64,000 nt of DNA from Azospirillum ramasamyi (GCF_003233655.1 NZ_CP029829.1:1560978-1624977), one strand, 5' to 3'; positions 37,555 through 47,182 are shown, counted from the first letter of the stretch. Translations and numbers: made by a program. Notes: generated by a model from the letters alone, not told the origin.

Positions 37555-38137
37555 GGGTGGCCCGGCTTGGGGGAAAGATGAAAAATCGGCTCAAGCATGG
37601 GAATGCTGTCTTGCGGTTGGAACGTATATAGCACGGCGCGTCCGGGCACGAACCCCGCGACGGACCGCGCCCCCCATTCGGAATTGCGCGTTCGCGCATC
37701 CGAACCTAGGCCGAAGGGCGGACGCTCAGGACATACCACCCCAACCTTCGGGCGGGGCACAATGCTCGCGCGGTCTATGCCAGCGGGCATGAAAGTCCCG
37801 CCATATTGCAGGCGAGAAACATGACCAAGTCAGAGACCAGTGGTTAACGATTTCCCCTTTTCTGTCACAGTCCATTATTCCACCCACCCATCAAAGTTCG
37901 ATTTATGTCCGCATCTTGTCTTATCCGGGCTTACGGCATATGCCCATTGCTCGACGCGAAATTTACCTAAGCGAAATTTTGCGCCGCGCAAATCGGGGGT
38001 ATCTATGGATCACAACGAGGCACCCCCGAACCCTGAGGGGGGAGCGGGCCGGAAGCGGGAGCGGACGGTCGGGGATGCCCCGGAAGCGCCATTCGGCGCC
38101 ACTTTGATCGGAACGGAACAAAAGGCGGGCTGAGACC
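37555..38137. other. Divergent intergenic region between helicase and response regulator genes
   Basis: 583 bases, A+T-rich between about 37840 and 37990. It must carry promoters for both divergent genes. A 42-codon reading frame (38005-38133) ends just before the response regulator and is listed separately. No RNA gene or mobile element seen. Confidence 0.5.
38005..38133 (+). CDS. Possible 42-residue leader peptide before the response regulator
   Basis: A short frame MDHNEAPPNPEGGAG... begins at ATG 38005, with GGGGG about six bases upstream, and ends with TGA at 38131-38133, five bases before the next ATG. Charged and Pro/Gly-rich; I do not recognise it. The position suggests translational coupling or a leader, but it may be chance. 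Low confidence. Confidence 0.25.
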   Translation: MDHNEAPPNPEGGAGRKRERTVGDAPEAPFGATLIGTEQKAG

Positions 38138-38821
38138 ATGGATGCCATCAACGTTTTCCTCATCGATGCCAACAAGCTTTTCCGTGAAGGCATGAAGCGC
38201 CTGTTCGAGGGTACGTCCTTCAACGTGGTCGGCGAGGCCGGCAGCCTGCGCGAAGGCCTGACGGCGCTCGGCACCGGCAGCACCCCCGACCTGATCCTGA
38301 TCGATCTGCCGAGCGGCGCCGACGAGGAAGTCGAAGCGATGCGCACGCTGCGCGAAGGCCATCCGTCGATCCGGATCGTCATTCTGACCAACGATCTCGA
38401 AACCCGCCGCCTGTCGGCCGCGCTGGGCGCCGGCGCCGGCGGCTACCTGCTGAAGGACATCGCCTGCGAGGCGCTGATGCAGTCGCTGAAGCTGGTGATG
38501 ATGGGCGAGAAGGTGTTCCCGACCCATCTGGCCGAACTGCTGGTCAGCGGCCGCACCGAGGACATGGGCGCCGAACTGCCGACCCGCCGCAAGGGCCTGT
38601 CGCAGCGCGAGGTGCAGATCCTGCGCTGCCTGCTGAACGGCAACAGCAACAAGATGATCGCCAACCACCTGAACATCACGGAAGCCACCGTGAAGGTTCA
38701 CCTGAAGAGCCTGCTGCGCAAGATCAACGCGTCCAACCGCACCCAGGCCGCCATCTGGGCGCTGAACAACGGCATCGGCGACCAGGGCGCCGAGGCGGGC
38801 GTCGCCGCCGCCACGGTCTGA
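38138..38821 (+). CDS. NarL/LuxR-type response regulator (first of tandem pair)
   Basis: DNA-binding response regulator of 227 residues. Receiver with phospho-acceptor Asp in LILIDLPSGADEE and Lys in GYLLKDI; the first acidic cluster is LIDANKLF, with one Asp where most receivers have two. The C-terminal LuxR helix-turn-helix shows GLSQREVQILRCLLNGNSNKMIA and ITEATVKVHLKSLLRKI. No kinase gene is adjacent. Azospirillum FlcA, a LuxR/UhpA-family regulator of flocculation, is a candidate relative, but I cannot confirm identity. A second regulator of the same type follows on the same strand. Confidence 0.88.
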   Translation: MDAINVFLIDANKLFREGMKRLFEGTSFNVVGEAGSLREGLTALGTGSTPDLILIDLPSGADEEVEAMRTLREGHPSIRIVILTNDLETRRLSAALGAGAGGYLLKDIACEALMQSLKLVMMGEKVFPTHLAELLVSGRTEDMGAELPTRRKGLSQREVQILRCLLNGNSNKMIANHLNITEATVKVHLKSLLRKINASNRTQAAIWALNNGIGDQGAEAGVAAATV

Positions 38822-39155
38822 CAGCCACCATCTGACAGACGCAATCCGACGACAGCCGTCCGATCCTCATCCGACAGCGTTTCGCCAAAGGTCTCGCCCG
38901 CCATCCGTTCCGGCCGCCCGCCCCTTCCATCCGGGGCGGACGGCCGGCGGGGCGGCGCGGCGCCGTTCCCGATTCCGGCGTCAAGGCGATTGACGTTCCG
39001 TTTCGGATGCCCCCGTTTCGGACGCTTATGGGCGCGGGCATAGAGGAAGCGGTCTAAGACCAAAAGCGAACTACAGCGTCAGGGTGGCCGTGCCTATGTG
39101 AACCCCCGGGCCGATGACGCCATCCCGGTGACCCATCGCCGCAACCTTCCTGGAA
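38822..39155. other. Intergenic region between the two response regulators
   Basis: 334 bases, G+C-rich, without a convincing gene. Its length suggests the second regulator has its own promoter. I see short inverted repeats but no clear -35/-10 pair. Confidence 0.45.
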
Positions 39156-39842
39156 ATGCCCGCGATGAACGTGCTGATCGCCGACGATCACCTGCTGTTC
39201 CGAGACGGTCTGCGCCGCCTGCTGGCGCAATTCGACGCCGACATGACCTTTTTCGAGGCAAGCACCTATGACGAGGTGCGGTCCCTCTGCGACGGGACGA
39301 GACCCTTCGACCTGATCCTGCTCGATCTCGGGATGCCGGGCTGGAACGGCTTCTCGGCGCTGGGCGACATCCATGTCAACCTGCCCAAGGCGCTGCTGGT
39401 GGTGGTGTCGGGATCGGAGAAGCGTTCCGACCTTCTGGCCGCGCTGGAGAACGGCGCCGCCGGTTACATCCCGAAATCCTCCAGCGCCAAGGTGCTGCTG
39501 GGCGCGCTGCAACTGGTGCTCGCCGGCGGCATCTATCTTCCCGAACAGGCGATCCGCGGCGGCGACCGCGTCGACCAGATGCAGGGCGGCTATGGCGGCG
39601 GCGCTGCGGGCGACCAGATGGACGACACCGCTGCGATCGGCAACGGCAGCGGCGGCGGTGACCAGCTGACACCGCGCCAGCGCGACGTTCTGGCCCGTCT
39701 GCGCGACGGCAAGTCCAACAAGCAGATCGCCCATGAACTGGGGCTGACGGAGGGCACGGTGAAGGTCCATGTCACCGCCATCCTGCGGCATCTGGGCGTG
39801 CGCAACCGCACCCAGGCCGCGCTGACGGCGCAGAGCCTGTGA
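39156..39842 (+). CDS. NarL/LuxR-type response regulator (second of tandem pair)
   Basis: Response regulator of 228 residues. Receiver: NVLIADDHLLFRDGLRRLL with the normal acidic pair, phospho-acceptor Asp in LILLDLGMPGWNG, Lys in GYIPKSSS. A Gly/Asp-rich linker (GGYGGGAAGDQMDD) leads to the LuxR domain LTPRQRDVLARLRDGKSNKQIAHELG and TEGTVKVHVTAIL. The two tandem proteins share architecture but differ in sequence, so they are old paralogues. An alternative start is the ATG at 39165. Cognate kinase unknown. Confidence 0.88.
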   Translation: MPAMNVLIADDHLLFRDGLRRLLAQFDADMTFFEASTYDEVRSLCDGTRPFDLILLDLGMPGWNGFSALGDIHVNLPKALLVVVSGSEKRSDLLAALENGAAGYIPKSSSAKVLLGALQLVLAGGIYLPEQAIRGGDRVDQMQGGYGGGAAGDQMDDTAAIGNGSGGGDQLTPRQRDVLARLRDGKSNKQIAHELGLTEGTVKVHVTAILRHLGVRNRTQAALTAQSL

Positions 39843-39899
39843 GCCGCGAAGCGGCACTTCCCCCACGGTAAATCCCTGGAATCGAAAGAACGCTGCGCC

Positions 39900-39919
39900 A
39901 TCCCCGCGAAAGCGGGGAT
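39900..39919. terminator. Hairpin between convergent genes
   Basis: ATCCCCGC-GAAA-GCGGGGAT is a perfect eight-base stem with a GAAA tetraloop, between the response regulator and the convergent hydrolase gene. No T-tract follows, so termination is uncertain; it may be a dispersed palindrome. Confidence 0.45.
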
Positions 39920-39947
39920 CCAGCAAGCTTCGCGATACCGGCGGCGC

Positions 39948-40685
39948 CTAAAGCTGCGCCCGCTCCACCGCGGAAACCAGGGCCAGCAAAGCGCCACGCA
40001 ATTCGGCGGCATGGGTGCGCGGGCGGACGGCGGCGGCATCGGGCACCGCGACGACGGTCAGCGTCCGGCAGCCGGTCAGCCGGCTCTCCAGCCGGGAGAA
40101 CAGCTCCGCCGGTTCGCTTCCCTGCATCAGGGTCACCGGCAGCCGCACCGCCGGCAGTTCCGCCTCCAGCTCGCTGATGCGGCTGGTCAGGTCCACGGGC
40201 CGCGGCCGGCCGAAATGCGCGGACAGCGCGTTCCAGCGCCGCCGCAGCGGCGATTCGGCCCCGACATCGTCGACGATCATCACGCCGCCGACCTGATCCG
40301 GAAAATCCAGCGCCGCGACGATGGCGAGCGGCGCCGTCATCGCGCTCGCCACCAGCACCGGCCGCCGCCCTCCCCGCTCCACCAGCATCGACGACAGCCG
40401 CGCCGCGCCGGAGGCGGGCAAGGTCAGCCATTCCTGGCCCGACGGGACATGGTCGAGCAGGCGCCACCAGGCGCCCTTGCCGGGATGGAGGAAGATCACC
40501 CGCCGGCCCGACGGGTCGCCCGCCCGGTCGGCCGTGCGTTCGCCGGTTGCGCCTACACCGATGCCGGCATCCATCCGGTCCGACGCCGTGCCGTTCACCA
40601 CGAAACGGATGGACTCTGCCCGCCCGGCGCGGACGGTGGAGGGCTGGGTGTGAAAGAACACGATCGGGTTCCCCGGTGCTGGCAT
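39948..40685 (-). CDS. Alpha/beta-hydrolase-like protein with degenerate nucleophile elbow
   Basis: Protein of 245 residues that looks like an alpha/beta hydrolase: VIFLHPGKGAWWRLLDHV resembles the oxyanion-hole segment, and VLVASAMTAPLAIVAALDFPDQVGGVMIVDD the nucleophile elbow and following strand. The elbow reads A-S-A-M-T, so Ser is kept but the flanking glycines of G-x-S-x-G are lost. A candidate acid/base region is VPVTLMQGSEP and later VVAVPDA. Substrate unknown, possibly inactive. ATG at 40685 is chosen over longer forms because the upstream frame is not protein-like. Convergent with the response regulator. Confidence 0.6.
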   Translation of the reverse strand: MPAPGNPIVFFHTQPSTVRAGRAESIRFVVNGTASDRMDAGIGVGATGERTADRAGDPSGRRVIFLHPGKGAWWRLLDHVPSGQEWLTLPASGAARLSSMLVERGGRRPVLVASAMTAPLAIVAALDFPDQVGGVMIVDDVGAESPLRRRWNALSAHFGRPRPVDLTSRISELEAELPAVRLPVTLMQGSEPAELFSRLESRLTGCRTLTVVAVPDAAAVRPRTHAAELRGALLALVSAVERAQL

Positions 40686-40908
40686 TCCGCGATGGGACGT
40701 TCCCACCGCCGACGCCAAACCTAACGAAGCCGAACGCAAGTCGTCCCGTACGATAAATCGGGCAAAACCCTTAACACGGCCCGAAAGCCGTTCTGTCCGC
40801 AAAAGGTTTCAGCCGCCGCCGAAACGGCTCAAAAGCAAACCAAATTCCAATACTTGCGGGTCCAATACTTACCGGCGCCGTCTTGTGGCCGCTACGGTCG
40901 AGCGTCGT

Positions 40909-41457
40909 TCAATGCAGCGTCACCTCGATCTCCTCACCGTCCGGCGCCACCGCCATCGGGCGGCGCAGTTCCCCCGCCAGGCTTCGCCATTCCGGTGCCC
41001 CGCCCAGCTGTTGCAGCAACTGCGCGGTGAAGGCGAAGACCGCATGCTCCAGAGGCCCGTTGTCCTCGGCATGGGCATTGACGGTCAGGCAGGATTCGGC
41101 AGCGCTCTCGAAGATGGCGGCGGCGGCGCTGGCGCCCGGCCCGGGATCGGGCAGCGGGATCGCCTTCGGCTTTTCCCCGCTCACGCGCAGGCGCGACAGG
41201 TTGTCGGCCAGCAGGCGGGTGCGGATGGCGTTGTCGACCGCGGCGGCCATGGTGTAGCCGGCCTCTTCCTCGACGGTGGCGCGCAGAACGCGCAGGCCGG
41301 CGATCAGCCCGCGGGCGACGTCGTCGCCGCTGCCGCGCTTGGCTGCGGCCGCGACGGCGGTGCCGAGGATGGCGGCGACCACCGGCGACAGCGATTCGCC
41401 TTCGTGCGGCATGTTCGGCGCATCGGCGCCGGCATCGGTGTTCAAAGCCTCGTTCAT
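40909..41457 (-). CDS. Unknown protein, Ala-rich and helical
   Basis: 182 residues, not recognised. No signal peptide or membrane segment; the N-terminal part (PVVAAILGTAVAAAAKRG) is Ala-rich and helical, and the middle (TMAAAVDNAIRTRLLADNLSRLRV) is amphipathic. Codon use is like that of its neighbours, and the frame is open with normal third-position G+C, so I consider it a real gene. It stands alone between the hydrolase gene and the YccF gene, divergent from the latter. Confidence 0.6.
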   Translation of the reverse strand: MNEALNTDAGADAPNMPHEGESLSPVVAAILGTAVAAAAKRGSGDDVARGLIAGLRVLRATVEEEAGYTMAAAVDNAIRTRLLADNLSRLRVSGEKPKAIPLPDPGPGASAAAAIFESAAESCLTVNAHAEDNGPLEHAVFAFTAQLLQQLGGAPEWRSLAGELRRPMAVAPDGEEIEVTLH

Positions 41458-41727
41458 GCGGCCTCCGATCCGTATGGTCCGGAAATGAGCGGCCCGCCGG
41501 CGGTGCTGCCGCCGGTAGACCCGTCCGGACGCGTCGTCATGATGCCTCTACCGGATCTGTGGACCCTGCGGATCCGGTTCAAGGCATGGATGGCATGAAC
41601 CTCCCCCTCTTTCGCGCCGCCGGACGGGGTGCCCCTTCATTGCAGCCATTCCCGCAATCGGATGCCGGCCCTCTGGTCCGCGGGTTGGGCCATCCCCACA
41701 TCTGCGGCGAAAGGGAGGGTTCGAGTC

Positions 41728-42168
41728 ATGCCTCTGCTTAGTTTTCTCCTCAACGTGCTGTGGTTGCTCACGGGCGGTATCTGGATGGCGCTCGGCTGGC
41801 TCCTGGCCGCGGTCCTGATGGCTCTGTCCATCATCGGCCTGCCCTGGGCCCGGTCCGCCCTGACGATCGCCCATTACACCTTGCTTCCCTTTGGACAAAC
41901 CGCCGTACGCCGGGATGAGTTCCGCGGGCGCGAGGACTTGGGTACCGGCGCCCTGGGCTTCATCGGCAACGTGGTGTGGTTCGTGCTGGCCGGCTGGTGG
42001 CTGGCCATCGGCCATCTGATCACCGCGGTCGGCCTCGCCATCACCATCATCGGCCTGCCCTTCGCCTGGGCGCATCTGAAGCTGGCCCTGCTGGCGCTCT
42101 GGCCCGTCGGCACCGAAATCGTGCCGGCCGACCACGCCGACCGCCGCCGCATGCCGGGCCGGATCTGA
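41728..42168 (+). CDS. YccF-family inner membrane protein
   Basis: Membrane protein of 146 residues of the YccF (DUF307) family. Two repeated halves are visible: LLSFLLNVLWLLTGGIWMALGW and GFIGNVVWFVLAGWWLAIGH, each followed by an IIGLPWA/IIGLPFAW motif and a second hydrophobic helix. ATG at 41728 is preferred over the ATG at 41629 because AGGGAGG (41712-41718) lies nine bases upstream and the membrane helix starts there. Function unknown in the family. Confidence 0.88.
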   Translation: MPLLSFLLNVLWLLTGGIWMALGWLLAAVLMALSIIGLPWARSALTIAHYTLLPFGQTAVRRDEFRGREDLGTGALGFIGNVVWFVLAGWWLAIGHLITAVGLAITIIGLPFAWAHLKLALLALWPVGTEIVPADHADRRRMPGRI

Positions 42169-42383
42169 CGCTTCGCCGAAGGGTCGGGGCAGCCGTCGCG
42201 GCGGGGCTGCCCCCCGGACCGTCACCGCGCGTCGGTTCCGCGCGAACATCGTCGCAGGCGCGAAAGTTACGGCGCCGTAACAGATGCCCAGCCCATTAAC
42301 CGTTACTAAAGGATATTCGCCCGAAACTGTCGGCATATATCGGTGTGGTTTCAGCTTTTCGGAACGAGAGGACGTCGCGTCTC

Positions 42384-42749
42384 ATGTCTTGGCTGTCTAT
42401 CTTTTCCGGGGGCAACAAGGGGTCCGGCGACGCGAAACCCAGCGCCGGGCCGCAGCGGGAGCGCCCATCCGCTCCGCCGACCATCGTCATCGACCACCAC
42501 GAGTATGTGCCGGAGGAATTCGTCCTCGGCTCCTTCCGCATCCGCCCCTATGACGGCGACCTGATCGCCAAGCAGAAGTTCGATTTCCGCCTGCAGTTCG
42601 ACCTTGGCGGCGACCCCGTCGACGTCTCCTGCATCGGCATGGTGGTGAAGCTGACCGAGGAGGCCGGCCTCGTCGCCCGCTACCAGTCGCCCCAGCCCTT
42701 CTACGAACGCAAGCTGATCGAGTACATGAAGGCGCTGAAGGGCCTGTAA
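42384..42749 (+). CDS. Small unknown protein, possibly PilZ-like
   Basis: 121 residues. A low-complexity, charged N-terminus (residues 8-32) precedes a beta-rich domain: EFVLGSFRIRPYDGDLIAKQKFDFRLQFDLGG, DVSCIGMVVKLTEEAGLVARY, then QPFYERKLIEYM. The layout recalls a PilZ barrel, but the RxxxR and DxSxxG signature for c-di-GMP is not complete (DVSCIG is present, the arginine motif is not clear). ATG at 42384 has GAGAGGA about 11 bases upstream. mutL follows after 54 bases on the same strand. Confidence 0.65.
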   Translation: MSWLSIFSGGNKGSGDAKPSAGPQRERPSAPPTIVIDHHEYVPEEFVLGSFRIRPYDGDLIAKQKFDFRLQFDLGGDPVDVSCIGMVVKLTEEAGLVARYQSPQPFYERKLIEYMKALKGL

Positions 42750-42803
42750 GCGCCCGATCCCGCCCGAAGTTGGTGGTGACGGACGCCGGCCGCCACTATA
42801 TCT

Positions 42804-44735
42804 ATGGGCATGCCGATCCGTCTGCTCCCCGAAACACTGGTCAACCGCATCGCCGCCGGCGAGGTGGTCGAACGTCCCGCCGCCGCCGTCAAGGAGTTGG
42901 TGGAGAACGCCATCGATGCCGGCGCCACCCGCATCGACGTGGTTGCGCGCGACGGCGGCAAATCGCTGATCGCCGTCACCGACGACGGCTGCGGCATGAC
43001 CGCGGACGAGCTGGTCCTGGCGGTCGAACGCCACGCCACCTCCAAGCTGCCGGGCGACGACCTGCTCGACATCCGCTCCCTCGGCTTCCGGGGAGAGGCG
43101 CTGCCGTCCATCGGCGCCGTCAGTTGCCTGACCATCACCAGCCGCGCCCGCGGCGCCGACAGTGCCTGGAGCCTGACGGTGGATGCCGGCGCCAAGGGCC
43201 AGCCGCAGCCGGCGGCGCTCGCCCAGGGCACGCGGATCGAGGTGCGCGACCTGTTCGCCGCCGTGCCGGCCCGGCTGAAGTTCCTCAAGGCCTCGCGCAC
43301 CGAATACGACCACATCGCCGATTGCCTGGAACGTCTGGCGATGGCCCATCCCGGAGTGGCCTTCACGCTCAGCGACGGCGGGCGCGGCGGCCTGCGGCTG
43401 AGCGCGGCGCAGGGCGAGTTGCTGGATGCCCGGCTGACCCGGCTGGGCGCGCTGATGGGCCGCGATTTCCAGGAGAACGCCGTGCCGGTGACGGCGGAGC
43501 GCGAAGGCGTGACGCTGGCCGGCTGGATCGGCCTGCCCACCCTGCACCGCCCGACCGCCAAGCACCAGCACCTGTTCGTCAACGGCCGTCCGGTGCGCGA
43601 CAAGCTGATGGTCGGCGCCGTGCGCGCCGCCTATGCCGATTTCCTGCCGCGCGACCGACACCCGATGCTGGCCCTGTTCCTCGACATCGACCCGCAGGAG
43701 GTCGACGTGAACGTCCATCCGGCCAAGGCCGAGGTGCGTTTCCGCGACCAGGGTTTGGTGCGCGGCCTGATCGTCGGGTCGCTGAAGCACGCGCTGGCCG
43801 AGGCCGGCCACCGCGCCTCCACCACCGTCGGCCTCGCCACGCTGGGCGCCCTGCGGCCGGAATCGACGGGAGAGGCCGATGGCGGCTTCACCCCCTCCCC
43901 CCTCCCCTACGGCCGCTCCGGCGGCGGATCGGGGAGCAGCCCGGGGAGCGGTTGGGGCGGTTCCTACACGCCGGCCGCCGTGCCGCGCGGGCTGGCGGAG
44001 CGCTCCGCCGCCTTCCAGGCGCCGGCCCAGACGGGGTTGCCGCCGCTGCAGGGCCGCCTCAGCGGTTTCGGCAACGGTTTCGCCCCCTCGGCCCGGCCGC
44101 CGGAATACCGCACCCCCGACCCGTCCGCGCAGAAGCCCGAGCCGCCGCCCGACAGCCACCCGCTGGGCGCGGCGCGGGCGCAGGTCCACACCACCTACAT
44201 CGTGGCCCAGACCCGCGAGGGCATCGTCATCGTCGACCAGCACGCCGCCCATGAACGGCTGGTCTATGAACGGATGAAGGCCGCCCTGCTGGAAGGCGGC
44301 GTGAAGCGCCAGGCCCTTCTAATCCCCGAACTGATCGAACTGGACGAGCCCTCCGCCAACCGCCTGCTGGCCCGCAGCGCCGAACTGGCCGAGCTTGGCC
44401 TGGTGATCGAGGGCTTCGGCCACGGCTGCGTCATGGTGCGCGAGGTTCCGGCCCTGCTCGGCCAGTCCGACGTGAAGAACCTGATCCGCGACCTTGCCGA
44501 GGAACTGTCCGAACTGGGCGACGCGCTCTCCCTGAAGGAGCGCCTGGAAGAGGTCTGTGCGACCATGGCCTGCCACGGCAGCGTCCGCGCCGGCCGCGCG
44601 CTGAGCGTCGACGAGATGAACGCCCTGCTGCGGCAGATGGAGGCGACCCCGCACAGCGGCCAATGCAACCACGGGCGGCCGACCTATGTGGAGTTGAAGC
44701 TGGCGGATATCGAGAGGCTGTTCGGGCGGCGGTAG
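42804..44735 (+). CDS. mutL: DNA mismatch repair protein MutL
   Basis: GHKL ATPase of 643 residues. ATP site: [31 protein letters not shown] and TSKL...GFRGEAL. The C-terminal domain carries the latent endonuclease motif DQHA-x2-E-x4-E ([12 protein letters not shown]), with ACHGSVRAG and QCNHGRPT near the end, where the last motif has Asn in place of the usual Pro of CPHGRP. This fits alphaproteobacteria, which lack MutH. The linker (about residues 350-470) is Pro/Gly/Ser-rich. Its start overlaps no other gene. MGMPIRLL may start at the second Met. Confidence 0.95.
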   Translation: MGMPIRLLPETLVNRIAAGEVVERPAAAVKELVENAIDAGATRIDVVARDGGKSLIAVTDDGCGMTADELVLAVERHATSKLPGDDLLDIRSLGFRGEALPSIGAVSCLTITSRARGADSAWSLTVDAGAKGQPQPAALAQGTRIEVRDLFAAVPARLKFLKASRTEYDHIADCLERLAMAHPGVAFTLSDGGRGGLRLSAAQGELLDARLTRLGALMGRDFQENAVPVTAEREGVTLAGWIGLPTLHRPTAKHQHLFVNGRPVRDKLMVGAVRAAYADFLPRDRHPMLALFLDIDPQEVDVNVHPAKAEVRFRDQGLVRGLIVGSLKHALAEAGHRASTTVGLATLGALRPESTGEADGGFTPSPLPYGRSGGGSGSSPGSGWGGSYTPAAVPRGLAERSAAFQAPAQTGLPPLQGRLSGFGNGFAPSARPPEYRTPDPSAQKPEPPPDSHPLGAARAQVHTTYIVAQTREGIVIVDQHAAHERLVYERMKAALLEGGVKRQALLIPELIELDEPSANRLLARSAELAELGLVIEGFGHGCVMVREVPALLGQSDVKNLIRDLAEELSELGDALSLKERLEEVCATMACHGSVRAGRALSVDEMNALLRQMEATPHSGQCNHGRPTYVELKLADIERLFGRR

Positions 44736-44834
44736 GTTTGTCGCTCCGCCTCTGACCGGGACGAGAGCGCCGCCCCGGCCCAACTTGATGTCGCCTGAAC
44801 CCCGGTCGCCTGAAATCCTGTCACCCGGCTCCCG

Positions 44835-46514
44835 TCACTTTTTGGGCTTCTCCTCCGCCTCCGTCCGGCGCAGCAGGTAATCCAGCCCGCCGACCCGGAA
44901 CCAGCGATAGCCGTAGGCCTCCATCACCAGATGGTGGCGGCCCTCGTCGTCGGGCTCGCTGTGGTCGTCCGACAGCAGGTTGACCAGACGGCAGGTCTCG
45001 CCGTGGCCCTCCACGTCCAGCACGATCTCGCAGGGCTTGTCCGACAGGTTGTGCAGGACGACCAGCCCGTTGTTGCGCCAGTCATAGCGCAGCGCCAGAA
45101 CCTCCGGCCGGCCGGTCGTCAGGATCCGGAAGTCGCCCCATCCGATCTCGGGGCATTCCTTGCGCATGCGGATGATGCGTTCGGTCCAGTTCAGCATCGA
45201 TTCGGGGTCGCGGCGCTGCACCGCGGCATTCACCCGCTCATATCCGAAGACGCCGCCGCTGATCACCGGGATTTCCGGCTTGTCCGACTTGGTGAAGCCG
45301 CCATGCGGTTCGTCCGACCATTGCATCGGCGTGCGGGCGCAGTTGCGCTCCGGCAGCGACAGGTCGTCGCCCATGCCGATCTCGTCGCCATAGCGGATGA
45401 CCGGCGTCCCCGGCAGGGTGAACATCAGGCTGTAGGCCAGCTCGATCCACCGCCGGTCGTCGTGCAGCATCGGCGCCAGCCGCCGCCGGATGCCTCGCTC
45501 GTAGAGCTGCATGTTCTTGTCCGGGCCGAAGGCGGCGAAGACGGCCTGACGCTGCTCCTCGCTCAGGCGGCCGAGATCCAGCTCGTCGTGGTTGCGCAGG
45601 AAACAGCCCCATTGGGCGGTGGCCGGGCGCGGCTTCGTCACCTTCAGCGCCTTCGCCAGCGGCCCGGTGTCGGCGGTGGCCAGCGCATAGAACAGGTTCT
45701 GGTTGACCTGGAAATTGAACATCATGTGGCAGCGGTCGCCGTCGGACCCGAAATAGTGCAGGTCGTCCTCCGGCAGGATGTTGGCCTCCGCCAGCAACAC
45801 GGCGTCGCCGCGGCGCCACTGCACGTATTCGCGGAAGCTGCGCAGCATGCCGAACTGCTCCCGCGGCTTGGTCACCTCCGCCCCCTTCTCCGCGATGACG
45901 AAGGGAACGGCGTCCATGCGGAACCCGGCGACGCCCAGCTGGATCCAAAAGCCCATGATCTTCAGCAGTTCGGCATGGACCTCCGGGTGGGCGGTGTTCA
46001 GGTCGGGCTGGAACTTGTAGAAGCGGTGGAAGTACCAGGCCTTCGCCTCGCGGTCATAGGTCCAGGTGGATTTCTGCACGCCGGGAAAGACCATGCCGGT
46101 GTCGGCATTGTCCGGCTTCCTGTCCGACCAGACATACCAGTCGCGATACTTGCTGTTAGGATCGCTGCGCGCCGACTTGAACCAGGGATGCTGGTCGGAG
46201 GTGTGGTTGATCACCAGATCGATGATCACCCGGATGCCGCGCTGTTCGCAGGCATGGGTGAACTCCACGAAGTCGCCCAGCGTGCCGTAGCGCGGATCGA
46301 CCGTGTAATAGTCGGCGACGTCATAGCCGTCGTCCTTCATCGGCGAGGTCTGGAACGGTCCCAGCCACAGGCAGGTCACCCCCAGCCCGTGCAGATAGTC
46401 CAGCCGGCGCAGCAGCCCCTGGAAATCGCCGATGCCGTCGCCGTTGGCGTCCATGAAGGTGGCCAGCGACAGATTGTAGATCACCGCATTCTTGTACCAG
46501 AGGTCCCCGATCAT
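44835..46514 (-). CDS. treS: GH13 trehalose synthase-like enzyme (maltose alpha-D-glucosyltransferase family)
   Basis: Glycoside hydrolase family 13 enzyme of 559 residues that in this family interconverts maltose and trehalose. Conserved regions: VIIDLVINHTSDQHPWF, the nucleophile Asp in GVAGFRMDAVPF, the general acid Glu in LLAEANILPED, and FLRNHDELDLG with the transition-state Asp. Start ATG at 46514 gives MIGDLWYKNAVIYNLS, matching the family. A putative dyad operator lies upstream (46680-46713). The gene stands alone. Oligo-alpha-glucosidase activity is an alternative, since the fused maltokinase domain found in some TreS is absent. Confidence 0.85.
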   Translation of the reverse strand: MIGDLWYKNAVIYNLSLATFMDANGDGIGDFQGLLRRLDYLHGLGVTCLWLGPFQTSPMKDDGYDVADYYTVDPRYGTLGDFVEFTHACEQRGIRVIIDLVINHTSDQHPWFKSARSDPNSKYRDWYVWSDRKPDNADTGMVFPGVQKSTWTYDREAKAWYFHRFYKFQPDLNTAHPEVHAELLKIMGFWIQLGVAGFRMDAVPFVIAEKGAEVTKPREQFGMLRSFREYVQWRRGDAVLLAEANILPEDDLHYFGSDGDRCHMMFNFQVNQNLFYALATADTGPLAKALKVTKPRPATAQWGCFLRNHDELDLGRLSEEQRQAVFAAFGPDKNMQLYERGIRRRLAPMLHDDRRWIELAYSLMFTLPGTPVIRYGDEIGMGDDLSLPERNCARTPMQWSDEPHGGFTKSDKPEIPVISGGVFGYERVNAAVQRRDPESMLNWTERIIRMRKECPEIGWGDFRILTTGRPEVLALRYDWRNNGLVVLHNLSDKPCEIVLDVEGHGETCRLVNLLSDDHSEPDDEGRHHLVMEAYGYRWFRVGGLDYLLRRTEAEEKPKK

Positions 46515-46853
46515 GGCCGTTCCATCCCGCGTGGTGCCGATGGCGATCGCCGTCCGAATGCGGGATCGACAGGCGGGCAACAGCGGCAACGCCACTTTGG
46601 TTACGGACAATCTTGCTGAATGGGCTGACCATTCGGAGCAGTAGCACTGCGGCAAAGTTGCAGGTCTGCCACACGGTATCTGGCATGCAAAACTTTTTGC
46701 TAAGGTATGCCAGTTTGCTTATGTTGCAGCACAGCATGACCTTGGCTTGACTGTCGGACCGCACCGTCCGCGGCGGATGCCTTTTGGCGTCATGCTCTGT
46801 TGTCCCTAGTCGGTACCCGTCCCTTGCCCCCTCCACGATAAGGATATCCCGCC
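46515..46853. other. Divergent region with inverted repeat upstream of the GH13 gene
   Basis: 339 bases without a convincing gene. It contains the inverted repeat CTGGCAT (46680-46686) / ATGCCAG (46707-46713), with GGTAT repeated before each arm. This is a candidate operator for the GH13 gene or the divergent small gene. Confidence 0.5.
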
Positions 46854-47075
46854 ATGATCGAGACCCAGGCCCTTCTGTTCCTCGCGTTGACCGGCATGAT
46901 CGGCCACGCCGTCTACATGGCCGCCAGCGGCCGGGGCGGTTTCACCGTGATCGAGCCGGAGAAGGAAGAGACGGAGGAGGAAACCATCCTGTTCACCTCC
47001 GACCGCTTCCAGCAGACGCCCCAGAAGAAGCCGGGGACCGAAAAGGGCGAGGATCGTCCCTTCTGGCTTGAATGA
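46854..47075 (+). CDS. Small membrane protein of unknown function
   Basis: 73 residues: one N-terminal hydrophobic helix (TQALLFLALTGMIGHAVYMA, residues 4-23), then an acidic stretch (EPEKEETEEETILF) and a polar, Lys-rich tail. AAGGA lies nine bases before the ATG. Unrecognised. Divergent from the GH13 gene. A possible hairpin follows (about 47076-47115). Confidence 0.55.
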   Translation: MIETQALLFLALTGMIGHAVYMAASGRGGFTVIEPEKEETEEETILFTSDRFQQTPQKKPGTEKGEDRPFWLE

Positions 47076-47182
47076 CGGACGGACCGGGACCGCTTTCGCG
47101 TCCCCGGCCCGTCGTCTGTCTTTTCCGCTAGGCCGATCTTTCAGACCGATCCTTTACGTTTGTGCTTTCGACCATCGGCCCA

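Noticed and set aside
46693..46713. TGGCATACCTTAGC on the minus strand as a sigma-54 promoter for the GH13 gene
   Set aside because: GG-GC spacing is 9, one base too short; more likely part of the inverted repeat.
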